NCBI GenBank assembly: GCA_034769895.1
Contig: CM068372.1
Location: 238,166,343-238,230,342, forward strand
Length of the DNA stretch: 64,000 nt
Reading direction: 5' to 3'
Origin: Magicicada septendecula
Taxonomy: Eukaryota > Arthropoda > Insecta > Hemiptera > Cicadidae
The notes under the pieces are model-generated. The model saw only the letters and a program-made list of their open reading frames with translations, did not search any database and was not told the origin of the DNA. Shown in pieces: positions 26,770 through 38,200 of this stretch; position 1 is the first letter of the stretch; each line of letters opens with the position of its first letter. A program made the translations under genes and the position numbers.

Positions 26770-28422
26770 ATATAACACCAAAATCAGGAATTTTGAAAAT
26801 TTCTTATTTTCAGTAGAGATGTATCTTTAAGCGCCGTAACAGGGAATTGTTGTGTGAAACGCAGAGGTGACTGACAGGCAATAAAATCATATATCAGCCC
26901 CAACACGCTTACGGCAAATAGGCTGAGTTCATCGCTCTCCATACTAAGAAACGTTAAACTTTGACAACTACCTCAAATCCGTAGAAAAAAGGGCACAAAA
27001 GTAAACGAACTCATTTGAAGGAGCAGCTGTAGGTATTAACAATAGACCAGAATACGTATACACGCCAGCTGCATATAGCGAAACAAAAAAGGGTATATGT
27101 TATTGAAAGACTCAAACGGTCAACGACAGGACTTCGACCTTACTGAGAAGAGAGAAAGCTCGGAGTAGTGTCCGAACACAAGCAAGAAGTGTTGAAAGGA
27201 AGTTTGGTAAGGCCTGTAAGTAACAATAGTTGATGCCATTAGAACAACCAAATGCACGAAAACAATACTTGGCGAGAAAGTTAAGGGTTGTTTTGTTTAC
27301 TCCAAAAAAGTGACAGGCAAGAATTATTGCTACAGTATCTAGCAGCGACAACGACCTCAGTGTAGTGACCTAGGGAAGGAATCTGGTGGGAATCCAAAGG
27401 CCTATCAGAGAAGTTCTTTCGGAAAAATAGGTGGTCTCTAAATCTGAAGAGTCGTAAAGTAGAACCAATTAGAAAACAGCGTAAGAAAAATCGGAAGTAA
27501 GTGGGAGAAATAGGGAATTCGATATAGGAACGCGAGAAAGACGCGCTCGAGGAGTTTAACTAAAAATTTTGACGGAAACGGGAGTGTAAGTCCGCGACCG
27601 AGATTCCCATAGTTATTGGACTTAGAGAAATTCGGTACGATGGTTAGAAAAGTAAGCTCGTACTAGAACAAAGTTCGGTAAAGAGAAAAACTGTAATTTT
27701 ACTAGTGACGTACAAGTGAGTTAATACAACACAAATGATAATCAAATAACGCTGTAATTTAGTAGTGCAAATACGCAACAATAACTTTATCATCGAGTAA
27801 CATTACGAAACGAGCTAAACCCGTAACAACAGTAATTCAAACCATAACGCAGTTAATAAACAATAATTAATAATGGCTGTAGAAGCGAATAACTATAATA
27901 ACAATTAACGCGAACTAATTTGAGAGAGTGAAGTTTGGTGTTGTGCAGTGTCTTGTGACTCAAAGGAGACCACGTTACAATCTGCTAATCCAGAGGGAAA
28001 TATCGCAGTTACGCCAGACGATCAACATGGAACCACACAGTATGAACCGCTACCAGATTCGGATACATACCACAAGTAAAATTTTTATGCTATAATTAGT
28101 ATTAGGTCCACTGTCTGTTCACTTAAAGAACTCATAAGATTTAATTAAAGGATTAAGATAAAATTTTATTTAGAACAAAATTAAATAATATTAGGAAATT
28201 ATGGAAATTAAATTTATCTATGAGCACCGATTTTTAAATGAATCCAGATCAATAATTAACAATGTCGTAATATATTAAATTTAAGAATATTATTATTAAA
28301 AGTTTTGTCTTTGAATAAGAATTACAATATTTAAATTATTAGAGCTATGAATATGAGTAATGAAATAAGATTTATGAAAATGAATATGTTTATATTTTGA
28401 TTAGAATTTATATAGTTCATAT
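26770..28422 (+). repeat. 5' LTR of the chimeric element
   Basis: Matches 31661-33313 base for base except for about five substitutions (for example C/G about 40 bp from its start, C/T in GACGCGCT, and A/T in TTTAGTAGTGC). At 1.65 kb it is long for an insect Ty3-type LTR. AATAAA-type hexamers occur near 26879 and 27851. Open frames inside it, such as the identical 79-codon minus-strand frame at 27112 and 32003, are by-products of the duplication and are not called as genes. Confidence 0.85.
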
Positions 28423-28644
28423 TAAAAAGATAACAGTAGAAAATCAATTTTTATTATTAAATTGGCGCTCCGGAACTAAGGGGCATATTTTATTATTAAA
28501 TTGGCGCCGCACCGCACGGCTTAATTAAAGAAATTAGGCTAGGGCAGTGACAGACAGTGGTTAGAGATACACTAAGTTAAATAAGTAAATGTTAGTACTG
28601 TAGAATAAGAACGTTATTATTGTTATTTGTCGATAAGTATCTGA

Positions 28645-29967
28645 ATGATAACCCGACGAAAGGCAAAAATGGCGGCAGGGAAAGAAAATTCCGAAGTATT
28701 CGAAATTAACAATCAGATGGGGATGGAGCAGTCTGAGGATAGAAATGTGGTGAATGAAGAGAGCTCTACAACGAGTGAAGAGAATGGCGCCCGGGGACCA
28801 CAGTCATCTGAAGCAAATTTTCAAATGTTAATGGCAATGATGAAACAACAATTTGAAGAATCGAAAAAGCAAAATGAAGAAACCAGAAAAAGTCACGAAC
28901 GACTAAATGAAGAATTAAGAAAACAAAATGAAGAATTAAGAAAACAAAACGAAGAATTAAGACTACACAGGAAGAAAATGAGAGAAGATATACAAGGACA
29001 AATCCACCAGGTGGGTACTGATTTACAAAAACAATCAGAAAAAATGGAAGAAAACAAATTAGATGGAAATACTATGGATCAAATTGACACCGAGTATCAA
29101 TCTTTAACAACTAAAGCATTGTCTGAACATCATATCTCAAGATCAAAAGAAAGATCTACAATTATTAATGGTAGATATGAAGGTGATAAAGATACTTGTA
29201 TTGTGTTTGTTGGCAACTTACCAAACACAATTACAAAAAAGAAAATTATCAAATATTTCAGAAAGTTTGGTACGATTGTAAACACGAGATTGCGATATGC
29301 TGCAATATCTGATCCACGATTTCCCAAAAGACGTACTATCATTAAGAAAGAGTTTCATAAAGACAGAACAAATATCCATGCATATGTACGTTTTACTGAT
29401 GAAAATAGTGCATATCGTGCTTTGGAAGCAAATGGTAATGTGTATGAGGGTTACCACCTGAGAATTGATTTAGCTAACACGGAGGCTGAAGAAAAGCAGA
29501 GAATTAAAAAGAAAGAATTGAATACTACAGTTAATATTACCAGTACTGATAGAAAAATTAGAAGTAGGACTGGTGAAGTGCGTAAAAATTTTGGAACCAA
29601 ACCTGAGAGTAAGAAGATGAAAAACAGTTCTGATGATTATCAAAGGCGAACTGCATTAGCACGAAAGAAGAAAAGGATGAAATTTGCTGGACCATTCAAG
29701 AATATTGTGAAGATTGGTACGAGAACGAAAGGAAGATTTCAAGCGATGAAGATGAGGTTTCTTAGAAGTTTTGAAAATAAAACCTTATTATGTGAGTACG
29801 CGGACAGGAAAACGAAAATAATTAAAACGCCACAAGCTGTCAAAAAACGTATTTGTAAGAGGGTTGAAAAGAAGAAACGACAAAAAAAACTCAGCGCGTA
29901 CATAAATAATGGTAATATGACCGGGGAAAGTTGTCGAACGGGATGGGAAGATCCACTTTCAACACAC

Positions 29968-30062
<95 letters not shown>

Positions 30063-30102
30063 TCATAAATTCGTTAGGAGTCAACGGCCGACTGCAGGGT
30101 AA
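28645..30102 (+). CDS. Chimeric retroelement protein: gag-like coiled coil + RBM34-type RRM + (Arg-Glu)14 tail
   Basis: Complete 485-residue frame, 222 bp downstream of the 5' LTR. Residues 1-50 (MITRRKAKMAAGKENSEV) resemble the basic start of a Ty3-type gag. Residues 58-135 are a predicted coiled coil with EELRKQN repeats. Residues 184-278 form an RRM: RNP2 is IVFVGNL (186-192) and RNP1 is HAYVRF (245-250). The two are separated by the long basic insert (FPKRRTIIKKEFHKDRTNI) typical of the first RRM of RBM34/Nop12, nucleolar proteins of 60S ribosome maturation. A very basic tail (281-415) follows, then 14 Arg-Glu repeats (444-471) from a (GA)n tract. The second RRM of RBM34 is absent. There are no introns. 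Inference: a captured processed host transcript. Function unknown; RNA binding or packaging is plausible. Confidence 0.75.
29972..30057 (+). repeat. (GA)43 microsatellite, in frame
   Basis: An uninterrupted AG/GA run near the 3' end of the chimeric ORF. It encodes 14 Arg-Glu dipeptides. Length change here in steps other than 3 bp would alter the last 14 residues and the stop at 30100-30102. Confidence 0.95.
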
Positions 30103-31660
30103 GTGTTACTATTTACCAACAAAATGTGTTGTAATGGCACTGACTTAAAACGTACAACTATGTCTCCACAAATAGGAAATTAAAAGTAATTAAATGTAAC
30201 GGATTAAAGAAAACAATCTTCAGAATGTCCGAAAACTTAATAATTAAGTTAGATAATATTGGGTGAAATACCTTAGGTAAAATTGGTTGTGTAAGAATAC
30301 ATTAGCCGAAGAAGATAAATAGATATGAATATAATAAGAATAAAATAAAGTAAATGGTAAATGAAAACCAATGCCAGTAAAATGAAACGGCATAGAGAAG
30401 AATGTAAAGGAAGGAAAAGAAAACCGAGTCCTGACGTTTACTATCCTGATATGATCACGAAAAAAGTATCATTCAGATTCTTAGTTGACGCCAGTGAAAA
30501 CTTATGAATTATAAAGCAATTGTAAGACGCAATAGAATATTAAATAAATTGTAATAATTTTAACATTAATTAAACTAAAATGATAATTGTATAATTGTAT
30601 AAACTATGAAGTAAAATACTAACAAGTGTAGTAGTACTTTTAATCTTCATGATAACGAAATGTGAACTGAAAATGTTAGCGATAATTATGTTAACATAAG
30701 TACATAGACAATATATATATATGTTAAACGAATGCAAGTGTAAGGACAATTAATATGGTTAGAATAAGATTGTTTAATATATGTGTTTAATATAACAATT
30801 GAATGCGAACAATCAATAAAATTAGAATAGTGATATGTACATGTATATGTGATGCAAGCCTCTTAAAATTCAATTAAATAGTGAAATGATTGAAAAGTTA
30901 CAATAAGTAAAGGATGGAATATCAAAGGACATTAATAGCGAATTATTGTAGAAAGCTTGATTAATTTATGGCATTAAAATCTATAACATTATTAGAATAG
31001 CAAGATGTAATTGGCGAATTAGTAGAAATTTTGATAGTAATTTGTATTTTATAAATACTGTAAGGTAATATAGAGTAAATTAATGTGAATATAATAATGA
31101 ATAGTTAAATTAAAGGTTAACATAATGATTAACATGTGTTAAAATTGTACAATGAAAATAGAGAATTCTAAAAATTATTTTACAGAAATATAAAATTTAT
31201 TGATATGATAAATGATGCTAGCATTGAATAAAACTTGCTAAAATAATTTTGTAAATATTATAGGTCCTGTAAGGGAGATGTAAGGAGTTGTTTTAAATTG
31301 ATGCAGAATGACGAGTTTAAATTTAATATCTAAATATTAGTTTGTAAGTATAATTATATGTTAAGTAAGGGTTGTAAGAAAAGAAAGTTAAAAGATATAT
31401 GTAACGGATTCATTTAAAAACGGGAAGCGAAAGTGTTTTGGAATAGGGTCCTGGGGTACTGTTTACATTACATAATAAACAGCCCGCAGTGGGTCACTAC
31501 AGGTAGCAAATCCATTACACTACGTCCAACGGATGATGAGCCAATACTAGGAATATAAAATGTATGCATTTCGTCATGTTAAACCTCGATGACAAGGCGC
31601 AGAAATTTGAATCTCTTTTAGATGTATGAAATCCATCCAAAGCGACAAATTTCGGGGACG
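30103..31660. other. Interior of the LTR element without a gene; polypurine-like end
   Basis: A-rich DNA with no long open frame and no pol motif on either strand. The last 230 bp are less AT-rich, and the final bases (CAAATTTCGGGGACG) resemble the 3' end and polypurine tract of Ty3-type elements. This may be all that remains of the ancestral pol end. Confidence 0.5.
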
Positions 31661-33313
31661 ATATAACACCAAAATCAGGAATTTTGAAAATTTCTTATTT
31701 TGAGTAGAGATGTATCTTTAAGCGCCGTAACAGGGAATTGTTGTGTGAAACGCAGAGGTGACTGACAGGCAATAAAATCATATATCAGCCCCAACACGCT
31801 TACGGCAAATAGGCTGAGTTCATCGCTCTCCATACTAAGAAACGTTAAACTTTGACAACTACCTCAAATCCGTAGAAAAAAGGGCACAAAAGTAAACGAA
31901 CTCATTTGAAGGAGCAGCTGTAGGTATTAACAATAGACCAGAATACGTATACACGCCAGCTGCATATAGCGAAACAAAAAAGGGTATATGTTATTGAAAG
32001 ACTCAAACGGTCAACGACAGGACTTCGACCTTACTGAGAAGAGAGAAAGCTCGGAGTAGTGTCCGAACACAAGCAAGAAGTGTTGAAAGGAAGTTTGGTA
32101 AGGCCTGTAAGTAACAATAGTTGATGCCATTAGAACAACCAAATGCACGAAAACAATACTTGGCGAGAAAGTTAAGGGTTGTTTTGTTTACTCCAAAAAA
32201 GTGACAGGCAAGAATTATTGCTACAGTATCTAGCAGCGACAACGACCTCAGTGTAGTGACCTAGGGAAGGAATCTGGTGGGAATCCAAAGGCCTATCAGA
32301 GAAGTTCTTTCGGAAAAATAGGTGGTCTCTAAATCTGAAGAGTCGTAAAGTAGAACCAATTAGAAAACAGCGTAAGAAAAATCGGAAGTAAGTGGGAGAA
32401 ATAGGGAATTCGATATAGGAACGCGAGAAAGACGCGCTTGAGGAGTTTAACTAAAAATTTTGACGGAAACGGGAGTGTAAGTCCGCGACCGAGATTCCCA
32501 TAGTTATTGGACTTAGAGAAATTCGGTACGATGGTTAGAAAAGTAAGCTCGTACTAGAACAAAGTTCGGTAAAGAGAAAAACTGTAATTTTACTAGTGAC
32601 GTACAAGTGAGTTAATACAACACAAATGATAATCAAATAACGCTGTAATTTAGTTGTGCAAATACGCAACAATAACTTTATCATCGAGTAACATTACGAA
32701 ACGAGCTAAACCCGTAACAACAGTAATTCAAACCATAACGCAGTTAATAAACAATAATTAATAATGGCTGTAGAAGCGAATAACTATAATAACAATTAAC
32801 GCGAACTAATTTGAGAGAGTGAAGTTTGGTGTTGTGCAGTGTCTTGTGACTCAAAGGAGACCACGTTACAATCTGCTAATCCAGAGGGAAATATCGCAGT
32901 TACGCCAGACGATCAACATGGAACCACACACTATGAACCGCTACCAGATTCGGATACATACCACAAGTAAAATTTTTATGCTATAATTAGTATTAGGTCC
33001 ACTATCTGTTCACTTAAAGAACTCATAAGATTTAATTAAAGGATTAAGATAAAATTTTATTTAGAACAAAATTAAATAATATTAGGAAATTATGGAAATT
33101 AAATTTATCTATGAGCACCGATTTTTAAATGAATCCAGATCAATAATTAACAATGTCGTAATATATTAAATTTAAGAATATTATTATTAAAAGTTTTGTC
33201 TTTGAATAAGAATTACAATATTTAAATTATTAGAGCTATGAATATGAGTAATGAAATAAGATTTATGAAAATGAATATGTTTATATTTTGATTAGAATTT
33301 ATATAGTTCATAT
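31661..33313 (+). repeat. 3' LTR of the chimeric element
   Basis: Near-identical copy of 26770-28422 (see the 5' LTR). It is followed directly by GTAAATG, which shares GTAAA with the base run in front of the 5' LTR. Confidence 0.85.
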
Positions 33314-34850
33314 GTAAATGATAAAGTATGATAATCAATCATAGCTAATTGTAATAAATCGAAGAACAATATATAAGAAAATTTGAGCATTTATTTATAT
33401 TTTACCCTGAGATAAAGAGCATATAAAATATTATTGTTATAAAATTGGCTCCCACACGTGGGACAGTAAATAGATAGCATAACAGTAGTAAAATGTTATA
33501 AATTGTGTTATAAATTGACGCACACAACGTCGGGCATATAATATAGTTATAAACAGTACTCTAATTTTTAAAGAATGAGAGTTTTTGTTAAACGATACAG
33601 GATGTTAAGTGCGGAACTGGGGAGTGCATATCAAATCTGGCACAATACTCGTGTTGAGGTTTTGCAACGTAATTATATTTTAGAAAGTTTAAAGCCATTG
33701 CGTTTTATTAAAGTTCTGATTTTTTATTTAATGTTCTGTACTGTTTATTTCAGATTGCGTGTGTTTCTGAGGCTAGACGCTAAAATGCAATTTATCAATC
33801 GTCAACAATTGCCCGTCAGTTTAACCGCGATACCCAAAACGGGTCACATGCAACTATCTAAACAATCAGACACATAAACAGTTACATGCATTTACCAGCT
33901 TACATGTAACTAAATAATTAGTCAGTCACTTTACTGATACACTTTAGTTGCATGTTAACGACCTTCCGCATAAATCTCTGGTCGTGACTCTCGCAAACAA
34001 ACAGTTTGGTGGGCTAAAAGCTGCAAGTCAGCGTTTCACAAATCATCACCGATCTGTGTAAAATGTAATTATAATAAACTATTATAAAAAAGGCTTTTCA
34101 AAGCCTAACCAGTTAAAAAAAAGTCTACCTAATAATTCAGAAAATGTATTAATTGATAACACGCAAATTTAAATTAAGATTCTTATCACTTCCCTGTACA
34201 CGAAATAGCAGCACCCGTCGATAAGGTTAGACGCGCCCGCGAACCGATTTGTAATTTTCTTTTCTTTTGAAGGAATGAACGCACCCGCGTTGTATCTGCT
34301 TTGAAGTATTTTATTATAAAATAGTACAAGCCGTTTCAAATTTTATTTTTTTCTAATACAATAATTACTATAAGTTCGTTTTTTCAAGAAAAGGAACTGA
34401 TACCTTCATTTATGTTTTAAATGTGATTTTTTCAAGTTTTACCTTTCTGTGCACTTTATAAAAATAAATAGTGTTATTTTTGTAAGTTCTTTAATTTATT
34501 TTTATTAAATTGTGTTATTGTTTAACCATTTTTTGTTTGTTTAAAGTTTCTTAGTTTTAACGTGCGTGTGCACGATGACAGATTATTGATGACCCATAAA
34601 ATTGTTCACAGATTTATATGAAAAATACTGCAAAACCTTTTTTGATTCGGTGTTCCACTCCGCTAATTTTTGTAATTTTTCCGCGACAGTTAATGTTTGT
34701 GACTATTGATGTCCAACGTCCAGCTCCGCACCTTTCTATTTTCCATTGACGGGTGGGGAGGGTTGCGCCCATCGAACTGGTCTTCAGTTATATATGCACC
34801 CTCACAAATTCAAAGGTTGCCTATTACTGCTATAAAGTATAAAGTTAAAT
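33314..34850. other. Right flank; leader-like segment, otherwise no gene
   Basis: The first 230 bp resemble, loosely, the leader that follows the 5' LTR: AATTGGCTCCCACACGTGGG (33443-33462) and AATTGACGC (33513-33521) stand where primer-binding-site-like TGGCGC motifs stand at 28463 and 28502. This could be a decayed relative of the element lying downstream. A 100-codon frame at 33575-33877 has no recognisable motif. The rest is AT-rich. Confidence 0.3.
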
Positions 34851-34951
34851 ATACTATTCATGAATTATTCCTTAGGCTTTCACGGCCGGTGTCACTTGAA
34901 TTATGAAAAGTATCCGGGCTGTTTGGCCGTGGTCCATGGTTAAAAACAAAA

Positions 34952-34992
34952 CCAAACGTTTCGGCAGCACCACTGGCTGCCATCATCAGTGG
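34952..34992 (-). ncRNA. Hammerhead-ribozyme-like motif, left arm
   Basis: Exact reverse complement of the motif at 35103-35143, read on the minus strand: CTGATGA, an extra T, a GGCAGC/GCTGCC stem and GAAA, with CCA/TGG pairing outside. A transcript from either strand would therefore carry one such core. Confidence 0.5.
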
Positions 34993-35102
34993 AATAAGAT
35001 TTCTGCACTCGGGGTGTTTACGTGCAGGTACACAGTACGTGTGAGTCTATACCACAGTACTGTGGGCCTGCACGTAAACACCCCGAGTGCAGAAATCTTA
35101 TT

Positions 35103-35143
35103 CCACTGATGATGGCAGCCAGTGGTGCTGCCGAAACGTTTGG
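35103..35143 (+). ncRNA. Hammerhead-ribozyme-like motif, right arm
   Basis: The conserved hammerhead core CUGAUGA (35106-35112) is followed by one extra U, a 6-bp stem II (GGCAGC 35114-35119 with GCUGCC 35127-35132), then GAAA (35133-35136). The following ACGU is self-complementary and would form a minimal stem III, as in the dimer-active hammerheads of Penelope-like elements. U at 35140 would be the cleavage base, and UGG (35141-35143) pairs with CCA (35103-35105) as stem I. The extra U before stem II departs from the textbook consensus, so activity is uncertain. Confidence 0.5.
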
Positions 35144-35205
35144 TTTTGTTTTTAACCATGGACCACGGCCAAACAGCCCGGATACTTTTCATAATACTAT
35201 TCATG

Positions 35206-38200
35206 GCTTTCTTTCTACGAGAGTAACAAACAAAACAAAACCGGTCTAAATGTAGTCGTAGACAGTTATATTTAGAGTAAATCTAAGTAAAATACACATA
35301 GACATCTGTGTTAAATATCTTTGTTGTATTGATAACAAAGGGCGGTGTAAAGAAGAAAGTGGGTGGGAACAGTAATACTGTAACATCTTTTCCGAGAACA
35401 AGACACACGAATATTTCCGAGACATTCGTAAACACGAATATTGTAACTTCCAAGAAACGTATTTGACCAATAATCTATAATTCATAAAGGCGAACAGCAA
35501 GACTTGGAGATAAGCGTTTATGTTTAACAGTTAGTTGCTTTTGATCAGTCGGGTCTTTTCAAGTATTTGTCTACAAACAACTCTCACAGCGTTCACGAGC
35601 CCGCCAAGCTCCCCCACCAACGTTCCCGCCAGTCCCTTCTCCTACAGGAGCGGTGTGAAGGAGGAGTGATGGGCACACCACTACACACATACATTTGACG
35701 CACGCACGCATGCGCGCCTTCTATGCGGCGCACAAGCGCTTTTAATTCTTTTTGTTTGTAATTTTTATTTTCTTTCATTTTTTCTAATTTTTATTTTTAT
35801 TTATTTTTTATATGTATGTAAGTATAGTATGTATATGTATAGTATGTAAGAAGAAACGAATAACTAAGGAATGAAACAATGTAACTAACTGCACAACGTA
35901 CAACGTAACGGTAGACTGCAAGTAATGTAAGTAATTAAAGGGAACAAAGAGCTTTTTATCAGTGCTAACTACATGTTGCTGATGGCAGCTGCTTTTATCA
36001 TTTTTCGTATGAGCATTCTTTGCTAATGAACATTCTTTGTATTCTTGTCTACACGATAAACACATTTTTGAAGAACCTAGTGTGTACTTCAACTTATGAC
36101 ATGCACTATAGCCAACGTTTGTTGGATGCAGGTATAAAATACATACACAACACAAATTTTTGGGCAATGTTTCACGTAAAAATTTAACAAGTCTTAAATA
36201 TCGTTGGAAAAAGCATGGAGTCAACGGGGAAGATGAAATCAACGGGACATCATTGTAAAAACTTTGTTTATAGTCTTGTGAATATACTAGAAACCCAGAA
36301 TATAATACAGCTCAGAATAGTGCCTCCCTGGTAGAATTTAACCACTCCGGCTGAACAAACAGCTGTACCTTATGAACACGTATGAGTACCATATACCTAC
36401 CAGATGAGTTTAGAAAAAATTCAGTGAATCTCAGGCGGAGCTAACAGTCTTCTGTTGTTCAAAACTAAAAAAAAATTATTTTTATTTTCCTCGACTTTTA
36501 TAGGTTTTAATATTTTTATGTTTTATTTAATTGTTTTTTTTACTCTTTTGCTTCTTTTTCCTTAATTTTTGCAGAAATGTTTATAACTTTAACTTAAATT
36601 TGTCGATTTTAAGCACGCTGTTTCAACCTGATCTTGATATGTTTCTTGTAGTGAAACGATTTTACGAAGTGATAATTTCTATATCTTGAAATCACTTAAT
36701 ATTGGGTGTATGGTTAAAGTACATCCCATGTACTTGGGTTATGGTTAAAGGTCATTGACTCACAATGAAAAAAATCGTATGTAATATAGTTCCGTGATAT
36801 TATTATGCTCGCGTAGCAGCTGGTTCCTAATTCTGTAAACGATTGTACAAGGTTGTCCATATTATAAGAATATGGTAGTTTGGGGAGTTGAAAAACATCT
36901 TCTCTTGGCTTTCGAGAGAATTTTTTTAAATTATTACTTAAAAACTGACAGCACAAGTTACCTAGAGTGCAATCGACAGGTTTGTGTGCAGTGAAGTGGA
37001 AAATATTTGGGTAATGGATTAAACCGAGCGCTATCGATGGGCGTCCAAAACTGAGTGACATGAGTGAATGGGCAAACGCAGGCGAATCCGTATCTGATTT
37101 CTGTGCTCTTCCTGCGTTTAAACTCAAGTGCTCACTTACAAACCATCGTTTTTAAAGCCGTTGCATCTCCTGAAATATTTAACATTTCATTGTGAATTTT
37201 CATTGGCGATAGACGGTTTTAACAAAGAATTCAATCACAGCACGATATTTGATTTTGTCCATTTTTCAAAACACGTCTGATACGTAAATTTCAAACAGTT
37301 GGTAAACACTGAATAAACTGACAGGTTTGGAAATTATTAGGTATTTTTATAATGTTTGAATCTTACAACGCACGAAAAATTTCAGTTCTACTGCTAAGCT
37401 ACAGATGTTGCTCCGCGAATTTTTCAACTGTCCCTCGTGGAACGATCACATCACACTGACGGGCGGGTACAGGTAGATCAGCAATAGATAGAAGTTGTCG
37501 AAGAAGCCAGTGAAGAGGTAGTGAGAAGTTTTGTGATTCCGGTCAAAAGGGCAGTATCGGTATTATCATATTACAGATAAAGAGGAAGGAGAAGATAAGG
37601 AGGCAAAGAGCACTGACAGTTCTGGTCGGAATATAAAATTAGCCCAAATTTTTGGGAGAGAACTGCGGTAATGGATGGCACTGTTATCACTGTGATATGG
37701 CAAAATAATTTTGGAGCTGATTCATAAACACACAAAGTCCCTCTCAAGTCAGATGACGAAGGTCCGCCGAACCGAATTCTCGATTACGTCATTTGAGACG
37801 ACCTTGTAATTTCATCAGACCTAGAAGGACCTATTGTTCCCTTTTGCCGACTCCCTCTTTCCTCCTCACTCTAACTCTATCTCTGGCTTGCTTTTGTTTG
37901 TGTTGCCAAAATTTATCGATTAACTTCATGCTACTCAATTTGCTATGCGTACTAATTATCCCGTTAGTGTATAACCGTGTTTGCCAACGTTAGTATTGTT
38001 CGTTATATAAACAGCAGTTGCCTTTGTTATGTCACTGCAGACATGCTTCAAGTATTTTGTATTGAATAATAATAATAATAATAATCTGATAAGTTTTAAC
38101 TAATTGAACAAAACTGTTAAAACGGGAAGAACACTCTCCTGTAACGTAACCTATCTATCACTTACAGTCTCGCCCACAGTTTGCGGGCAGACCACAAACC

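Larger units (their letters stand above)
26770..33313 (+). mobile_element. Non-autonomous LTR retroelement carrying a gag-like/RBM34-like chimeric ORF
   Basis: Two direct repeats of 1,653 bp (26770-28422 and 31661-33313) enclose 3,238 bp. By eye the repeats differ at about five positions with no indels (constant offset 4,891), so the insertion is young. Primer-binding-site-like TGGCGC (28463) and TGGCGCC (28502) follow the left repeat, and a polypurine-tract-like TTTCGGGGACG (31650-31660) precedes the right one. A single 485-codon frame lies inside. The rest of the interior (30103-31645) is AT-rich and carries no reverse transcriptase, protease or integrase motif. The flanks give GTAAA(C/T) on both sides. 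The repeat ends are ATAT...ATAT, not TG...CA, so the exact boundary needs an alignment. It must depend on proteins supplied by other elements. Confidence 0.8.
34851..35205. mobile_element. Penelope-like terminal-repeat palindrome with a 12-bp target duplication
   Basis: Bases 34900-35028 and 35067-35195 are perfect reverse complements (129 bp) around a 38-bp loop. The loop itself contains the palindrome CCACAGTACTGTGG. The 12-mer ATACTATTCATG stands on both sides (34851-34862 and 35194-35205), as expected for a target duplication. Each arm carries a hammerhead-ribozyme-like core. Penelope-like elements are known to carry hammerhead motifs in terminal repeats that may be inverted, so two inverted terminal repeats with the coding part lost is the best reading. 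A foldback MITE is the alternative. Confidence 0.6.

Noticed and set aside
27112..27351. Identical 79-codon minus-strand frames at 27112-27351 and 32003-32242 (candidate duplicated gene)
   Set aside because: They lie at the same place in the two LTRs, so the identity follows from LTR duplication. No motif or start context supports a gene.
35808..36242. 144-codon minus-strand ORF
   Set aside because: Mixed composition with no motif. It ends in a TATGTA simple repeat and is likely chance.
36714..37127. 137-codon minus-strand ORF
   Set aside because: No recognisable family, no splice or promoter context, and no repeats. Length is within chance expectation for a 64-kb window.
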